Notes: generated by a model from the sequence alone, not told the origin. Shown: positions 17,748-28,123, counted from the stretch's first letter. The stretch: 54,395 bases of DNA from Flavobacteriaceae bacterium (GCA_013215095.1 JABSPM010000094.1:1-54395), one strand, 5' to 3'. Made by a program: numbers and translations.

Positions 17748-18748
17748 AAGATAATACTGGGATTATTTTAACGCTAGCTTATCCAGAGACTATTGTAAGG
17801 GTTGCTAAAGAGTGGTATTCGCCATACTTAAGGTATTTTGGTATTGGTAAAAAAAACTATGTGCGTGCGGGGCATGCGGCGATGGTTTTGATTGATAAGG
17901 GAACTGGTGTTTTAGAGTATTATGACTTTGGACGTTACATTACCTCTGTGCCTAATGGACGAGTACGCGGAAAAATTACAGATCATGAATTAAATTTTCC
18001 GTTGCAAGCTGATATAGTAGATGGAGAAATTGTTAATCTTAATGAGGTTTTAAAATTTTTAGCTACGCATCCAAAGCTTACACATGGGGAAGGGAAAATG
18101 ATAGCTTCCGTTTGTAATGAAGTCCATTATCAACGTGCAAGGAATAAGGTGTTGGAAATGCAGAAGCAGCAATTTATTAGGTATGCAGCGTTTAAAAAAA
18201 AGGCAAGTAATTGTGCGCGATTTGTAGCATCAGTACTGATAGCGGGTGTTACTAATGAAAATATAAGGAAAAAACTTTTGAAATCGACCCGATTTACACC
18301 AAGTACAATTGGTAATGTTGCTATTGCTGGTGTTAATAATAGAGTGTATGAAGTTAGTGGTAAAGGAGTGATTTCGGAATTTAAATCTACAGTTTCTAAA
18401 GAAAATCGGCGTTTGTTTTTAGATAGGCTTAAAAATCATCAACCTAATTTAGAGGGTAACCTAGAGCCTAGAGCAGTAAGTCATGTTGCTGCCCATGCAC
18501 AATGGTTAAGTGGTGTTGCGGCTGGAGCTTGGTTTGAATTGTATGTAACGGATGTGAACATGCATTATAGGTTTCGGCGTATTTCGCCTTACGGAAATGT
18601 TGATGTGGATGGAGTCTATAAGATTGATCAATCCCATTTTGATTATAGTTTAGATTATGAGTTTGTACATTATTCCAATTGCCAATTCTATCATGTAAGG
18701 CAAAACGATAAGATGTTTAGGTTTGATTTAGTAGAGAAAATTAATTAA
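17744..18748 (+). CDS. DUF6695 family protein
   Basis: 334 residues, no signal peptide, function unknown. I recognise the family from YSPYLRYFGIGKKNYVRAGH, YYDFGRYIT and NCARFVASVLIAG. A conserved histidine (AGHAA) and cysteine (NCARF) recall papain-like NlpC/P60-type or DUF4105-like folds, but I cannot assign a catalytic triad. It is coupled to the NRDE gene by an ATGA overlap. Its last 8 bases overlap the convergent apaG. Confidence 0.75.
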   Translation: MKDNTGIILTLAYPETIVRVAKEWYSPYLRYFGIGKKNYVRAGHAAMVLIDKGTGVLEYYDFGRYITSVPNGRVRGKITDHELNFPLQADIVDGEIVNLNEVLKFLATHPKLTHGEGKMIASVCNEVHYQRARNKVLEMQKQQFIRYAAFKKKASNCARFVASVLIAGVTNENIRKKLLKSTRFTPSTIGNVAIAGVNNRVYEVSGKGVISEFKSTVSKENRRLFLDRLKNHQPNLEGNLEPRAVSHVAAHAQWLSGVAAGAWFELYVTDVNMHYRFRRISPYGNVDVDGVYKIDQSHFDYSLDYEFVHYSNCQFYHVRQNDKMFRFDLVEKIN

Positions 18749-19127
18749 GTGCAAAAGGTGTACTTAGTTTAAAGCTAGGGATATATACCTTAAATTTCTG
18801 AGCATTGGTGAAATTTGACATATTGTAGTGTCCTTTCATTGCTCCAAAAGGAGACGTTAATAAACATCCCGAATTGTAGGTGTGCGATTCGCCAGGTTTT
18901 AAAATGGGTTTTTTCCCAATTATACCTTCGCCATTGACAATTGTTTCAGAGTTTAGGGCGTCCAATATACGCCAATGTCTTGAGTTGAGTTGTACAAGAT
19001 CTTTACTTTGGTTTTCAATGATTACGGTATATTCAAAAGCAAAGCATATTTTGGATTTTTTATAAAATGTACCTTCGAAATGTGTTTCGACAGAGATTTT
19101 TATACCTTTTGTAATTTGTTGTACCAT
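18741..19127 (-). CDS. apaG: ApaG family protein
   Basis: 128 residues, a single FN3-like beta sandwich. Typical ApaG segments are QITKGIKISVETHFEG, FAFEYTVIIENQS, RHWRILDALN, GEGIIGKKPILKPGE and TSPFGAMKGHYNM. In enterobacteria the protein is linked to Co2+/Mg2+ efflux and has an F-box-like relative. Its exact role here is unknown. It lies 109 bases downstream of the T9SS plug gene on the same strand and may be co-transcribed with it. Confidence 0.92.
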   Translation of the reverse strand: MVQQITKGIKISVETHFEGTFYKKSKICFAFEYTVIIENQSKDLVQLNSRHWRILDALNSETIVNGEGIIGKKPILKPGESHTYNSGCLLTSPFGAMKGHYNMSNFTNAQKFKVYIPSFKLSTPFALN

Positions 19128-19236
19128 TTCGTTACAATCTTATTATGCTTAAAAATAAATAAAAAATACGAATAAGAGTGGGTGTGAGGAGTGATTTTAG
19201 GAAAACCTTAGTAATTTGATGTGAATATGACATGAA

Positions 19237-20478
19237 TTAGTGGCTTAAATTGGTTGAGTTCACTTGTCCAAAACCAATAGCTTTATCATATCTTGCACCA
19301 AGGTCTCTGTAATAGATTAGTACTTTATAGTCGTTTTCTGTTTGGTTGTAATTTCCACTAATAGCACCTTCATTCAGAGTCCCGTGTTCATCTACTAAGA
19401 CATATTTGTAGTTGTAAAAACCTTGTTTTAATTTGAGTGTCGTTTCGTATAAACCAGTATTTTGGTTAAAATTCATTTTTGTGCTTGGTTCAAGAGCGTA
19501 ATTGTTAAAGCCGCCATAAACATGAATGGTGCTTCCGTCAATCTGTTCTGGGTATTGAAGCGCAAAATGAATTATTGTATAATCGGCTTCTATAGAAGGA
19601 TTGTCTCTGTCTAAGACTGTAACTAAGAAATTTCCATTAATGTCTGGGTTGTACGTGTATGGGTGTTTAGACCTGTTTAGGTCAGCAAATAGATAGCTGT
19701 GGTAAAGGTTTTGTAGGTCTATGGATTGCACTCCTATATTTGCGCCCCTTACATCTTTGTTTTCAAAAAATAAATATTCATTTCCACCCCAAAAACTCGT
19801 CTCTGTGTCATATTTGTATATGAGCTCGTTACCCATGGTGTATAAGGGTTTTATGTCTGAAATTGCTGTTGATAGGTTGTTGTTTTGTATAATTAAAGCT
19901 TTTACGTTTTGGTTGGGATTGCTAAAATTTAGATGTAACGAATTAACATTAAAATCAATGGATTGTTTCTCATTAATCGTACTTACGTCTCTAGAACGTT
20001 TTACGGCAACGGCAACATTGGCTAGATTTTCATAAACAATAAATTTTCTACTAAACATTAGCGTGTCATAATCATCGTAAATTTTCAAGATATAGTTTCC
20101 TGAAACTTTTAGTCGAGTTTGTTGGTTAGGAATTTGTAGTTTATAATTGGAATAAATTTGATACGTGTTAAAAGAATTCTCATAGCTTACAATTCTTTGA
20201 TAGTCAAATCCTTGGATGTATTCAGATTTCATTAAGCTAGAAGGGTTCCAGTCGTAGTCAAAATGTTCAATAACATAATAAAAGTCCTCTTCATCACCAT
20301 TTAAAGCGTCAAATTCTAAGGTAAGAGGGTCGTTGAATTTTAATATAGGTAGTTCACCTTGGTTGGTGTTGCTTTTAAAAATAATAGTTTTGATAAAATC
20401 GGGCGGATGTATTTCGTGTTCGGTCTGTGAAATGCTAAAAAACGATATGCAGAGAAAGTATAAAACTAAGTATTTCAT
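19237..20478 (-). CDS. Type IX secretion system plug protein (DUF5103)
   Basis: 413 residues with a signal peptide (about 1-18, FFSISQ). I recognise the DUF5103 family: EHEIHPPDFIKTIIFKSN near the start, GEDFYYVIEHFDYDW-like text, then YTYNPDINGNFLV and NNYALEPSTKMNFN. Family knowledge: in Flavobacterium johnsoniae the homologue sits on the periplasmic side of the SprA translocon as the Plug that closes the channel. It fits with the T9SS substrates at the left of the window. It is divergent from nqrA. Confidence 0.85.
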   Translation of the reverse strand: MKYLVLYFLCISFFSISQTEHEIHPPDFIKTIIFKSNTNQGELPILKFNDPLTLEFDALNGDEEDFYYVIEHFDYDWNPSSLMKSEYIQGFDYQRIVSYENSFNTYQIYSNYKLQIPNQQTRLKVSGNYILKIYDDYDTLMFSRKFIVYENLANVAVAVKRSRDVSTINEKQSIDFNVNSLHLNFSNPNQNVKALIIQNNNLSTAISDIKPLYTMGNELIYKYDTETSFWGGNEYLFFENKDVRGANIGVQSIDLQNLYHSYLFADLNRSKHPYTYNPDINGNFLVTVLDRDNPSIEADYTIIHFALQYPEQIDGSTIHVYGGFNNYALEPSTKMNFNQNTGLYETTLKLKQGFYNYKYVLVDEHGTLNEGAISGNYNQTENDYKVLIYYRDLGARYDKAIGFGQVNSTNLSH

Positions 20479-20584
20479 GGGTTTGGAAATCGTAAATTGA
20501 ACATGTAAAGATAATCAAAATGTATATCTAAACATAAATTGTTATTTAGAATTGGTATAAATAGAAAAGTCATGCGTTTACAGG

Positions 20585-20615
20585 TTAGATATAAATGATA
20601 AAGTTTGTATTTTTG
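20585..20615 (+). promoter_or_regulatory. Predicted promoter of the nqr operon
   Basis: A perfect -7 element TATTTTTG at 20608-20615, with a weak TTA at 20585 about 20 bases before it. The ATG of nqrA is 37 bases downstream. Confidence 0.6.
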
Positions 20616-20652
20616 CACCGATTTTCAGACAACTAATTTCAATTAAAAGCAT

Positions 20653-22008
20653 ATGTCCAACGGCATTCGAATTAAAAAAGGTCTTGACATAAAACTCATA
20701 GGTGCTGCTAAACAAGAAACTAGCAATGCTATAGTGAGTAACTACTACACTATAAGACCTGAGGATTTTCATGGCATAATTCCAAAGATGGTAACCAAAG
20801 TTGGCTCAAAAGTAAAGGCAGGTGAAACTGTGTTTTATGATAAGAGTAATGAAGCTATTAAGTTTGCTTCACCTGTTTCTGGTGAAATTGTGGATATTTT
20901 ACGTGGTGAAAAAAGAAAAATTTTAGCAATTAAAATCCAAGCGGATAAATCACAGATGTATCAAGATTTTGGTAAAGTTGATGCCAAGACTGCAGATGCA
21001 GGTGCAATTAAAGACGCATTAATGGCTTCTGGGTGTTGGACTTTTGTAAAGCAACGTCCTTATGACATAATTGCCAATCCAGATAACGTACCAAAAGCAA
21101 TCTTTATTTCGGCATATGCAAGTGCACCTTTAGCTGCTGATTATGATTATACGTTACAAGGTAAAGAAGCTGCCTTGCAAGAGGCTGTCACAGCATTGGC
21201 TAAGTTGACTGAAGGTAAAGTTCACGTATGTGTTGGAAAAGATTCAAATTCTCCAATGGCAGGTCTTTCAGGACTTACTTTGCATAAAGTTTCTGGGCCG
21301 CATCCATCTGGTAACGTTGGTACTCAGATTAATAAGATTGATCCTATAAATAAGGGCGAAATGGTTTGGACAGTAACACCGCAAGATTTGGTAATCATTG
21401 GGGAGTTATTGTTGACAGGTAAATACAATGCAGAGCGCTTAGTCGCTATGGTTGGGTCGGCTGTTCAAGAACCGAGGTACTTCGTAACAAAGATTGGTAG
21501 TGAAATTGCTACAATGATATATGATAAAGGCATAGATAAAGATGCAAATGTTAGAGTGATTTCTGGTAATGTATTGTCTGGTCGTCAAATACAACTAGAT
21601 GGTACTTTAGGGCATTATGATAATGTGATTTCTGTGATTCCGGAAGGCGATGATTATGAGTTGTTTGGGTGGAATAAGCCAATATTTAATAAAATATCTA
21701 CATCTAGAGCACTGACTTTTTCTTGGTTAACACCAAATAAAACATACGATTTAAACACCAATACCAATGGTGAACATCGTGCTTTTGTGGTAACAGGAGG
21801 CTATGAGGAAGTTTTTCCGCTAGATATTTATCCAATGCAAATCCTAAAAGCATGTATGTATAAAGATTTAGACGAAATGGAAGCACTAGGAATGTATGAG
21901 GTGGCACCAGAAGATTTCGCATTGACAGAATTTGTATGTGTGTCTAAGCAACCACATCAAAAAATAATTAGAGAAGGTCTAGACTTAATGATTAAAGAAA
22001 TTGGATAG
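20653..22008 (+). CDS. nqrA: Na+-translocating NADH:quinone reductase subunit A
   Basis: 451 residues, the usual length. NqrA is the cytoplasmic-face soluble subunit of the sodium-pumping NADH:ubi/menaquinone oxidoreductase and contributes to quinone binding. Typical segments are IRIKKGLDIKLIGAA, PKMVTKVGSKVKAGETV, GPHPSGNVGTQI and ELFGW. It is first of six tightly packed genes in the canonical order A-F. Confidence 0.97.
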   Translation: MSNGIRIKKGLDIKLIGAAKQETSNAIVSNYYTIRPEDFHGIIPKMVTKVGSKVKAGETVFYDKSNEAIKFASPVSGEIVDILRGEKRKILAIKIQADKSQMYQDFGKVDAKTADAGAIKDALMASGCWTFVKQRPYDIIANPDNVPKAIFISAYASAPLAADYDYTLQGKEAALQEAVTALAKLTEGKVHVCVGKDSNSPMAGLSGLTLHKVSGPHPSGNVGTQINKIDPINKGEMVWTVTPQDLVIIGELLLTGKYNAERLVAMVGSAVQEPRYFVTKIGSEIATMIYDKGIDKDANVRVISGNVLSGRQIQLDGTLGHYDNVISVIPEGDDYELFGWNKPIFNKISTSRALTFSWLTPNKTYDLNTNTNGEHRAFVVTGGYEEVFPLDIYPMQILKACMYKDLDEMEALGMYEVAPEDFALTEFVCVSKQPHQKIIREGLDLMIKEIG

Positions 22009-22010
22009 CC

Positions 22011-23225
22011 ATGGGTTTAAAAAGTAATTTACATAACTTAAAAGAAAAGTATAAAGGAACCAAAATGGCACCTGCGTTTAACGCAATCCACACCTTTTTA
22101 TACTTGCCAAATGAAACCACTCACGGTGGAACACATATTAAAGCAGCCGATGATTTAAAGCGTACTATGAATATCGTTATAATGGCGATGGTACCTTGTT
22201 TGATTTTTGGGATGTTTAATGCAGGTTATCAACACCATTTAGCTATTGGGGACATCACTGAAAAAGCGACTGGTTTTCTTGGAGCTTCGTTTTGGACAAT
22301 GGACAATTTAATTATAGGCTTATGGAAAATATTACCATTAGTAATTGTATCTTATGGGGTTGGATTATTAATTGAGTTCATTTTTGCAATTATTAAAAAG
22401 CATGAAGTTGAAGAGGGGTACTTGGTTACTGGTATGTTAGTGCCATTAATTGTGCCTATTGATATTCCATTATGGATGCTTGCGGTTGCAGTTGCCTTTG
22501 GTGTAGTTATTGGAAAAGAAGTGTTTGGTGGTACAGGAATGAATATCTTAAACCCTGCACTTACAATTAGAGCATTCTTATTCTTCGCTTACCCTACTTG
22601 GATGTCTGGAGATAAAGTTTGGGTTCATGGTGCTGTGGAAAGAGCAGGAAATCCAGCAGATGCTATAACAGGAGAAACCATTTTAGGTGGATTGGCACAG
22701 AATAAAGGAACTTTAGGATACGACTGGTTAGATATGTTCTATGGCATTATTCCTGGTTCTGTAGGAGAAACATCGACTTTGTTAATTATAGTCGGAGGTT
22801 TATTCTTAATTTTTACTAAGATTGGAAGTTGGAGGATTATGTTGTCTTCTGTAATTGGGGCATTAATTATGGGAGCAATCTTTAATCTAGTAGCCGATAC
22901 TGGCATTATAACTAGTACAAGTAAATTTTATCAATTAATGAGTACGCCGTCTTGGCACCATTTGTTAATAGGAGGGTTTGCATTTGGTACGGTATTTATG
23001 GCAACAGATCCTGTTACAGCTTCGCAAACCAATAAAGGGAAGGTAATATATGGGTTCTTCGTTGGATTTATCTCTATTATGATTAGAGTATTTAATCCTG
23101 CATACCCTGAAGGCGTAATGCTTGCCATTTTATTAATGAATGTATTTGCCCCAACAATTGACCATTATGTGGTTCAAGGGAATGTGAAGAAGAGATTAAA
23201 ACGTGCAAAAGTTAAAACAGCATAG
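22011..23225 (+). CDS. nqrB: Na+-translocating NADH:quinone reductase subunit B
   Basis: 404 residues with about ten membrane segments. The covalent FMN site is visible in MATDPVTASQTNKGK, with T340 as the likely phosphodiester-linked threonine. NqrB also binds riboflavin and forms much of the Na+ path. It begins 2 bases after the nqrA stop. Confidence 0.97.
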   Translation: MGLKSNLHNLKEKYKGTKMAPAFNAIHTFLYLPNETTHGGTHIKAADDLKRTMNIVIMAMVPCLIFGMFNAGYQHHLAIGDITEKATGFLGASFWTMDNLIIGLWKILPLVIVSYGVGLLIEFIFAIIKKHEVEEGYLVTGMLVPLIVPIDIPLWMLAVAVAFGVVIGKEVFGGTGMNILNPALTIRAFLFFAYPTWMSGDKVWVHGAVERAGNPADAITGETILGGLAQNKGTLGYDWLDMFYGIIPGSVGETSTLLIIVGGLFLIFTKIGSWRIMLSSVIGALIMGAIFNLVADTGIITSTSKFYQLMSTPSWHHLLIGGFAFGTVFMATDPVTASQTNKGKVIYGFFVGFISIMIRVFNPAYPEGVMLAILLMNVFAPTIDHYVVQGNVKKRLKRAKVKTA

Positions 23226-23227
23226 GG

Positions 23228-23977
23228 ATGAGTAATAAGACAGATTCAAATTCATATACGATATTATTTGCCATCGGAATGGTAGTAGTTGTAGGTTCTT
23301 TATTAGCGTTTGTAGCGTCGTCATTACGACCAAAAATTGATGAAAACAAACGTATAGAGAAACAACAAAATATCCTATATACCATGGGAGTGCATGAAAA
23401 TGGTGATACAAACGTTGCTTTTGTTGCAGATGATAAAGTAGCTGATGCATTTAACAAGTACATTACAAAACAGCTAGTTATTACCAAGGCTACTAATGTT
23501 GAAGAAAACGATAATGCTTATTTAATAGATATTAAAAAGGAGCAGCAAAATGCCAAGGATGGTATAGAAAGGCAACTACCTTTATTTATAGGAGAAAAAG
23601 ATGGTAAGACATTTTACATTGCTCCAATTAGAGGGAAAGGATTATGGGATGCGGTTTGGGCCTATATTGCTATGGATCAAAATATGATAGTTCAAGGAGC
23701 ATATTTTGACCATAAAGGTGAAACTGCAGGACTTGGTGCTAATATTAAAGAGCGTTATTTTATGGATGATTTTATTGGAGAGCACTTATTAAATACCCAA
23801 GGCAGCTTTGTAGGTATTGCAATTTCTAAAAGTAATGGGGATCCATTAAATGAAGACAAAATAGATAACGCGGTGGATGCGATTGCAGGAGCAACAATTA
23901 CTGGAGATGGTGTAGCGGCAATGATTAAGTCTGAACTTAAATTGTATGTGCCTTATTTTAAAACTTTAAAAAACTAA
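23228..23977 (+). CDS. nqrC: Na+-translocating NADH:quinone reductase subunit C
   Basis: 249 residues: one N-terminal membrane helix (about 8-31) and a periplasmic flavodomain. The flavinylation motif is DAIAGATITGDGV, with T223 the expected FMN acceptor for the apbE product encoded at 28899. The helix starts TILFAIGMVVVVGSLLAFV. It begins 2 bases after nqrB. Confidence 0.96.
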   Translation: MSNKTDSNSYTILFAIGMVVVVGSLLAFVASSLRPKIDENKRIEKQQNILYTMGVHENGDTNVAFVADDKVADAFNKYITKQLVITKATNVEENDNAYLIDIKKEQQNAKDGIERQLPLFIGEKDGKTFYIAPIRGKGLWDAVWAYIAMDQNMIVQGAYFDHKGETAGLGANIKERYFMDDFIGEHLLNTQGSFVGIAISKSNGDPLNEDKIDNAVDAIAGATITGDGVAAMIKSELKLYVPYFKTLKN

Positions 23978-23983
23978 CAGTAT

Positions 23984-24631
23984 ATGGGACTTTTATCAAA
24001 AAAAGACGCAGCTTTAATTAAAGATCCATTAGCAGATAACAACCCAATTACAATACAAGTATTAGGTATTTGCTCGGCATTGGCAATTACAGCCCAATTA
24101 AAGGCATCGATAGTAATGACTATTTCCGTGGTCTTCGTATTAGGCCTAGGGAACGTCGTGATTTCGTTAATTAGAAATATAATACCATCTAAAATTAGAA
24201 TTATTGTACAGTTGACGGTAGTTGCTGCACTGGTAATTATAGTAGATCAGGTGTTAAAGGCATTCTCTTATCAGTTAAGTAAAGAACTAGGTGCATTTAT
24301 TGGATTAATTATTACAAATTGTATTATTATGGGACGTTTTGAGGCATTTGCTTTAGGAAATGGCCCTTGGAAATCATTTTTAGATGGTATTGGTAATGCT
24401 CTAGGTTATGGTGTGCTTTTAATTATTGTTGGATTCTTTAGAGAACTATTAGGGTCGGGAACATTACTAGGATATAAAGTATTAGGAGACCCTATTGGAA
24501 AAACAGGATTATATGCTATCGGATATGAAAATAATGGATTTATGTTATTGGCACCTATGGCTTTAATTGTTGTTGGAATCATAATTTGGGTACAGCGTAG
24601 TAGAAATAAAGCATTAATTGAGGACCACTAG
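23984..24631 (+). CDS. nqrD: Na+-translocating NADH:quinone reductase subunit D
   Basis: 215 residues with six membrane helices. It has the two conserved intramembrane cysteines (VLGICSALA and ITNCIIMGR) that, with those of NqrE, hold the iron centre between the subunits. Confidence 0.96.
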   Translation: MGLLSKKDAALIKDPLADNNPITIQVLGICSALAITAQLKASIVMTISVVFVLGLGNVVISLIRNIIPSKIRIIVQLTVVAALVIIVDQVLKAFSYQLSKELGAFIGLIITNCIIMGRFEAFALGNGPWKSFLDGIGNALGYGVLLIIVGFFRELLGSGTLLGYKVLGDPIGKTGLYAIGYENNGFMLLAPMALIVVGIIIWVQRSRNKALIEDH

Positions 24632-24645
24632 AAAGAACATTTACT

Positions 24646-25377
24646 ATGGAACATTTAGAATTATTTTTTAAATCAATATTTATTGATAATATGGTATTCG
24701 CAACGTTTTTAGGAATGTGTTCCTATCTTGCGATATCAAAAAAAGTATCAACATCTGTTGGTATGGGAGCTGCCGTAATTTTCGTATTATGTGTTACGGT
24801 ACCTGTAAACTGGTTATTAGATCAATATATTTTGCAGCCTGGAGCTCTAGGAAAGTGGTTAGGTGAAGACTATAGCTCATATGACTTGAGTTTCTTATCA
24901 TTCATCATGTTTATTGCAACCATTGCAACCATGGTACAATTGGTAGAAATTATTGTCGAGAAATTTGCACCAGCATTGTATAATTCTTTAGGTATCTTTT
25001 TGCCATTGATAGCTGTAAACTGCGCCATTTTGGGAGGATCCTTATTTATGCAATCGCGTGAGATTCCAACTATAAGTTTAGCCGCCGTGTACGGTTTGGG
25101 TTCTGGTATTGGCTGGTTCTTGGCCATTTTATCTATAGCAGCAATTCGTGAAAAAATTAGATATTCTAACGTGCCGCCTGCATTAAGAGGATTAGGAATA
25201 ACCTTTATTATTACGGGTTTAATGGCTATAGGATTTATGAGTTTTGGTGGTATGTTAACAGGTGGTGATGAAGAACCAAAAGAGGCATCCAAAACAGCGG
25301 GAGACGTTAAAATACAGGACGAAGTGCAAAAGGATGTAAAAAAAATAGCTGATAACCATATAAAAGGAATAGAATAA
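24646..25377 (+). CDS. nqrE: Na+-translocating NADH:quinone reductase subunit E
   Basis: 243 residues with six membrane helices and the paired cysteines FLGMCSYLA and VNCAILGGS matching NqrD. It is about 40 residues longer than enterobacterial NqrE because of a charged C-terminal tail (from about 203) rich in Lys, Asp and Glu. Such a tail is common in Bacteroidota, as far as I recall. Confidence 0.96.
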   Translation: MEHLELFFKSIFIDNMVFATFLGMCSYLAISKKVSTSVGMGAAVIFVLCVTVPVNWLLDQYILQPGALGKWLGEDYSSYDLSFLSFIMFIATIATMVQLVEIIVEKFAPALYNSLGIFLPLIAVNCAILGGSLFMQSREIPTISLAAVYGLGSGIGWFLAILSIAAIREKIRYSNVPPALRGLGITFIITGLMAIGFMSFGGMLTGGDEEPKEASKTAGDVKIQDEVQKDVKKIADNHIKGIE

Positions 25378-25378
25378 C

Positions 25379-26689
25379 ATGATATTAGCAGCAAGTACAT
25401 TAGGAACAATTCTGGCAACTGTAGGAGCATTTTTAGTATTAACATTGCTTCTAGTTGGGTTATTATTGTTCATAAAGCAAAAATTAGCACCATCTGGTCC
25501 TGTGAAAATTAAGATCAATGGCGAACGCGAAGTAGAAGTGGCTTCTGGAGGAACACTTCTATCTACTTTAGGAAACGAAAAAATATTTTTACCATCAGCT
25601 TGTGGTGGTGGTGGAACTTGTATTCAATGTGAATGTCATGTCACAGCTGGAGGGGGTGAAGCTTTACCAACTGAAACACCACACTTTAGTAGAAAAGAAT
25701 TACAACATGGCGCACGTTTAGCATGTCAAGTAAAGGTAAAGCAAGACATGGAAATTACAATTCCAGAAGAGATTTTTGGAATTAAGAAATGGGAAGCTGA
25801 AGTGGTACGTAATTATAATGTAGCCTCATTTATTAAAGAATTTGTAGTGCGTATTCCTGAGGATATGAACTATAAAGCTGGTGGGTATATTCAAATTGAA
25901 ATTCCAGAGTGTGAAATAAAGTATGCTGATATTGATATTACTGCACACCCTGAAGAACATGAAACTCCAGATAAGTTTCAAGCAGAGTGGGATAAATTTG
26001 GACTATGGCCTTTAGTTATGAAAAATGACGAAGTAGTAGAGCGTGCATATTCTATGGCGTCTTACCCAGCGGAAGGGCGTGATATCATGTTAAATGTGCG
26101 TATTGCTACGCCGCCATGGGATCGTGCTAAAAATGGTTGGATGGATGTAAATCCGGGGGTTGCATCGTCTTATATTTTCTCAAGGAAATCAGGTGATAAA
26201 GTAACCATTTCTGGACCTTATGGGGAGTTCTTTATTAACGAATCTGACGCAGAAATGTTATATGTCGGTGGTGGAGCTGGTATGGCACCAATGCGTTCGC
26301 ATTTATATCACTTATTTAAAACATTAGAAACAGGAAGAACCGTAACCTATTGGTATGGAGGTCGATCTAAACGTGAGTTATTCTACTTAGAGCATTTCTA
26401 TGAGTTAGAACGTAAGTTCCCTAACTTTAAATTCTTCTTGGCATTATCAGAGCCTTTACCAGAAGATAATTGGAAAGTGAAAAAAAATATTCATGATGAT
26501 GAGGGAGATGGATTTGTTGGATTTATACATAATTGTGTAATTGATAATTATTTAAGTCTACACGAAACTCCAGAGGATATTGAACTGTACTTTTGCGGCC
26601 CACCATTAATGAATAATGCCGTGCAGAAAATGGGTGAAGATTTTGGTCTTGCTGATGAAAACATTAGGTTTGATGACTTTGGAGGATAA
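25379..26689 (+). CDS. nqrF: Na+-translocating NADH:quinone reductase subunit F
   Basis: 436 residues: an N-terminal membrane helix (about 5-30); a 2Fe-2S ferredoxin domain with cysteines C75, C81, C84 and C116 (CGGGGTCIQC and LACQV); an FAD-binding segment (ERAYSMASYP); and an NADH domain (YVGGGAGMAPMRSH, ELYFCGPP). It is the NADH entry point of the complex and the last gene of the operon, followed by a terminator. Confidence 0.97.
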   Translation: MILAASTLGTILATVGAFLVLTLLLVGLLLFIKQKLAPSGPVKIKINGEREVEVASGGTLLSTLGNEKIFLPSACGGGGTCIQCECHVTAGGGEALPTETPHFSRKELQHGARLACQVKVKQDMEITIPEEIFGIKKWEAEVVRNYNVASFIKEFVVRIPEDMNYKAGGYIQIEIPECEIKYADIDITAHPEEHETPDKFQAEWDKFGLWPLVMKNDEVVERAYSMASYPAEGRDIMLNVRIATPPWDRAKNGWMDVNPGVASSYIFSRKSGDKVTISGPYGEFFINESDAEMLYVGGGAGMAPMRSHLYHLFKTLETGRTVTYWYGGRSKRELFYLEHFYELERKFPNFKFFLALSEPLPEDNWKVKKNIHDDEGDGFVGFIHNCVIDNYLSLHETPEDIELYFCGPPLMNNAVQKMGEDFGLADENIRFDDFGG

Positions 26690-26746
26690 CCATTCTATGA
26701 CAAAGTTTAAATTTTGTACGGTATGTCCTGTATAAGAATATATTTT

Positions 26747-26775
26747 AAACCCAGCACTAAGGTGTTGGGTTTTTT
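26747..26775 (+). terminator. Terminator of the nqr operon
   Basis: AAACCCAGCAC and GTGTTGGGTTT pair with one G-T, four-base loop, then a T run. It can also end transcription of the convergent cupin gene. Confidence 0.85.
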
Positions 26776-26792
26776 ATATCATATCATAAAAC

Positions 26793-27170
26793 TTATTTAT
26801 ACTCAATAATTAAAAATTGAGCGGTTGTCTTACCAATATTAAGTACTTCGTGTGAAGTAATACTATCTTTTTTGAAACTATATCCATTTGGGACATTGAC
26901 TTCTCTTGTGCCTTTAGCATCTGTGATTTTAAACTTTCCACCTACAAGGGTGTAGCCAAAATGGGGCTCATGATAATGCTGTTCATGTCCAATATTTGGA
27001 GGAAATGTACATTTAAGTATTCGAATTTTTGGGTTATCTTCAAGAATCTCACATACACGTTCACCATTCCAACCGGCATCAAATGGATCTGGAAACGTAG
27101 TGTTTTCTTTACAGTTAATTATTACCAATAATAAATAAAGATATAAGGTAAGGCGAATAGATTTTTGCAT
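26793..27170 (-). CDS. Cupin-domain lipoprotein
   Basis: 125 residues. A lipoprotein-type signal ends IINC (C20), then a single small cupin barrel. The metal-binding motif 1 is visible as HEQHYHEPHFGYTLVGG and motif 2 as HEVLNIG. The substrate is unknown; small cupins include isomerases, dioxygenases and sensors. It is convergent with nqrF and sits on the periplasmic side of a membrane if the lipobox is used. Confidence 0.75.
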   Translation of the reverse strand: MQKSIRLTLYLYLLLVIINCKENTTFPDPFDAGWNGERVCEILEDNPKIRILKCTFPPNIGHEQHYHEPHFGYTLVGGKFKITDAKGTREVNVPNGYSFKKDSITSHEVLNIGKTTAQFLIIEYK

Positions 27171-27253
27171 GTTTTAGAGAAATATTAAAAATCTAATATA
27201 CCAAAAACCAATTTATTAGCGTTAATACTAAAAAAATCAAATTGCTTTAATTT

Positions 27254-28123
27254 ATGAAAAGAATCTTACTTCTTATTGGTGTCATTGTGGTGTTTCTGTT
27301 TGGAACACTGCAGGTTATACCTTTAGAAAACGATATAAAACAACTAAGTATTGCTATTAATGTGGACGATCATATTAATAGGGATCAATTGACGATTGCA
27401 TCGAGAGTAAAACCGCCACAAGGCTATAAGCGGCTAAATTATCCTGAAGGGTCTTTTCAAAACTATTTACGAAATTACCTTTTAAAACCTTTTGGTACTG
27501 TAATTGTTAATTATGATGGCTCAGAATATTATTGGCAACAAGGGCATATAGGGATATTAGATATACCAGTACCAAAACATGGATTACAGCAGTGTGCTGA
27601 TGCGCTTATAAGAGTGCGCAGCGAATACCTTTGGGAGCAAAATAGAAAAGATGAAATTGGATTTAATTTTACCAGTGGACATTATTGTTCTTGGCTAAAA
27701 TATGCAGAGGGGTATCGCCCAATAATACAAGGGAATAAAGTTACTTTTCATAAAACCGCCTCTATGGATAGTTCTAAAACGAATTTTTATAAATACTTAA
27801 ATTTGATTTATCTGTATTCTGGAACCTTATCATTATATGAGGAGTTGCCTAAAATCAATAATGTTAAAAATTTAGAAATAGGGGATATGCTTATTAAGGG
27901 TGGATCACCTGGCCATGTTGCTATTATTTGTGATGAAGTTATTAATGAGAGCGGAGAGAAATTGTTTTTATTATTTCAAGGAAATACGCCTGCGCAAAGT
28001 GTACATCTGGTTAAAAATTTGGAAGATACCAGTATTTCACCTTGGTATCAACTAAAAAAAGATGCTTTGATTCCAGTGTCTAATTACACCTTTTATGATT
28101 CTAAATTTGTAAGATTTAAATAA
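27254..28123 (+). CDS. DUF4846 domain-containing protein
   Basis: 289 residues with an N-terminal membrane or signal segment (5-24). Recognised DUF4846 features are QQCADALIRVRSEYLW, FNFTSGHYCSWLKYAEG, GDMLIKGGSPGHVAII and FLLFQGNTPAQS. The GSPGHVAII stretch resembles the histidine region of NlpC/P60-like amidases, so a cell-wall hydrolase-like fold is possible, but no function is established. Confidence 0.8.
   Translation: MKRILLLIGVIVVFLFGTLQVIPLENDIKQLSIAINVDDHINRDQLTIASRVKPPQGYKRLNYPEGSFQNYLRNYLLKPFGTVIVNYDGSEYYWQQGHIGILDIPVPKHGLQQCADALIRVRSEYLWEQNRKDEIGFNFTSGHYCSWLKYAEGYRPIIQGNKVTFHKTASMDSSKTNFYKYLNLIYLYSGTLSLYEELPKINNVKNLEIGDMLIKGGSPGHVAIICDEVINESGEKLFLLFQGNTPAQSVHLVKNLEDTSISPWYQLKKDALIPVSNYTFYDSKFVRFK

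Noticed and set aside
24870-25445. 191-codon minus-strand frame across nqrE
   Set aside because: Antisense to an unambiguous nqrE/nqrF junction. Hydrophobic only because it mirrors membrane helices.
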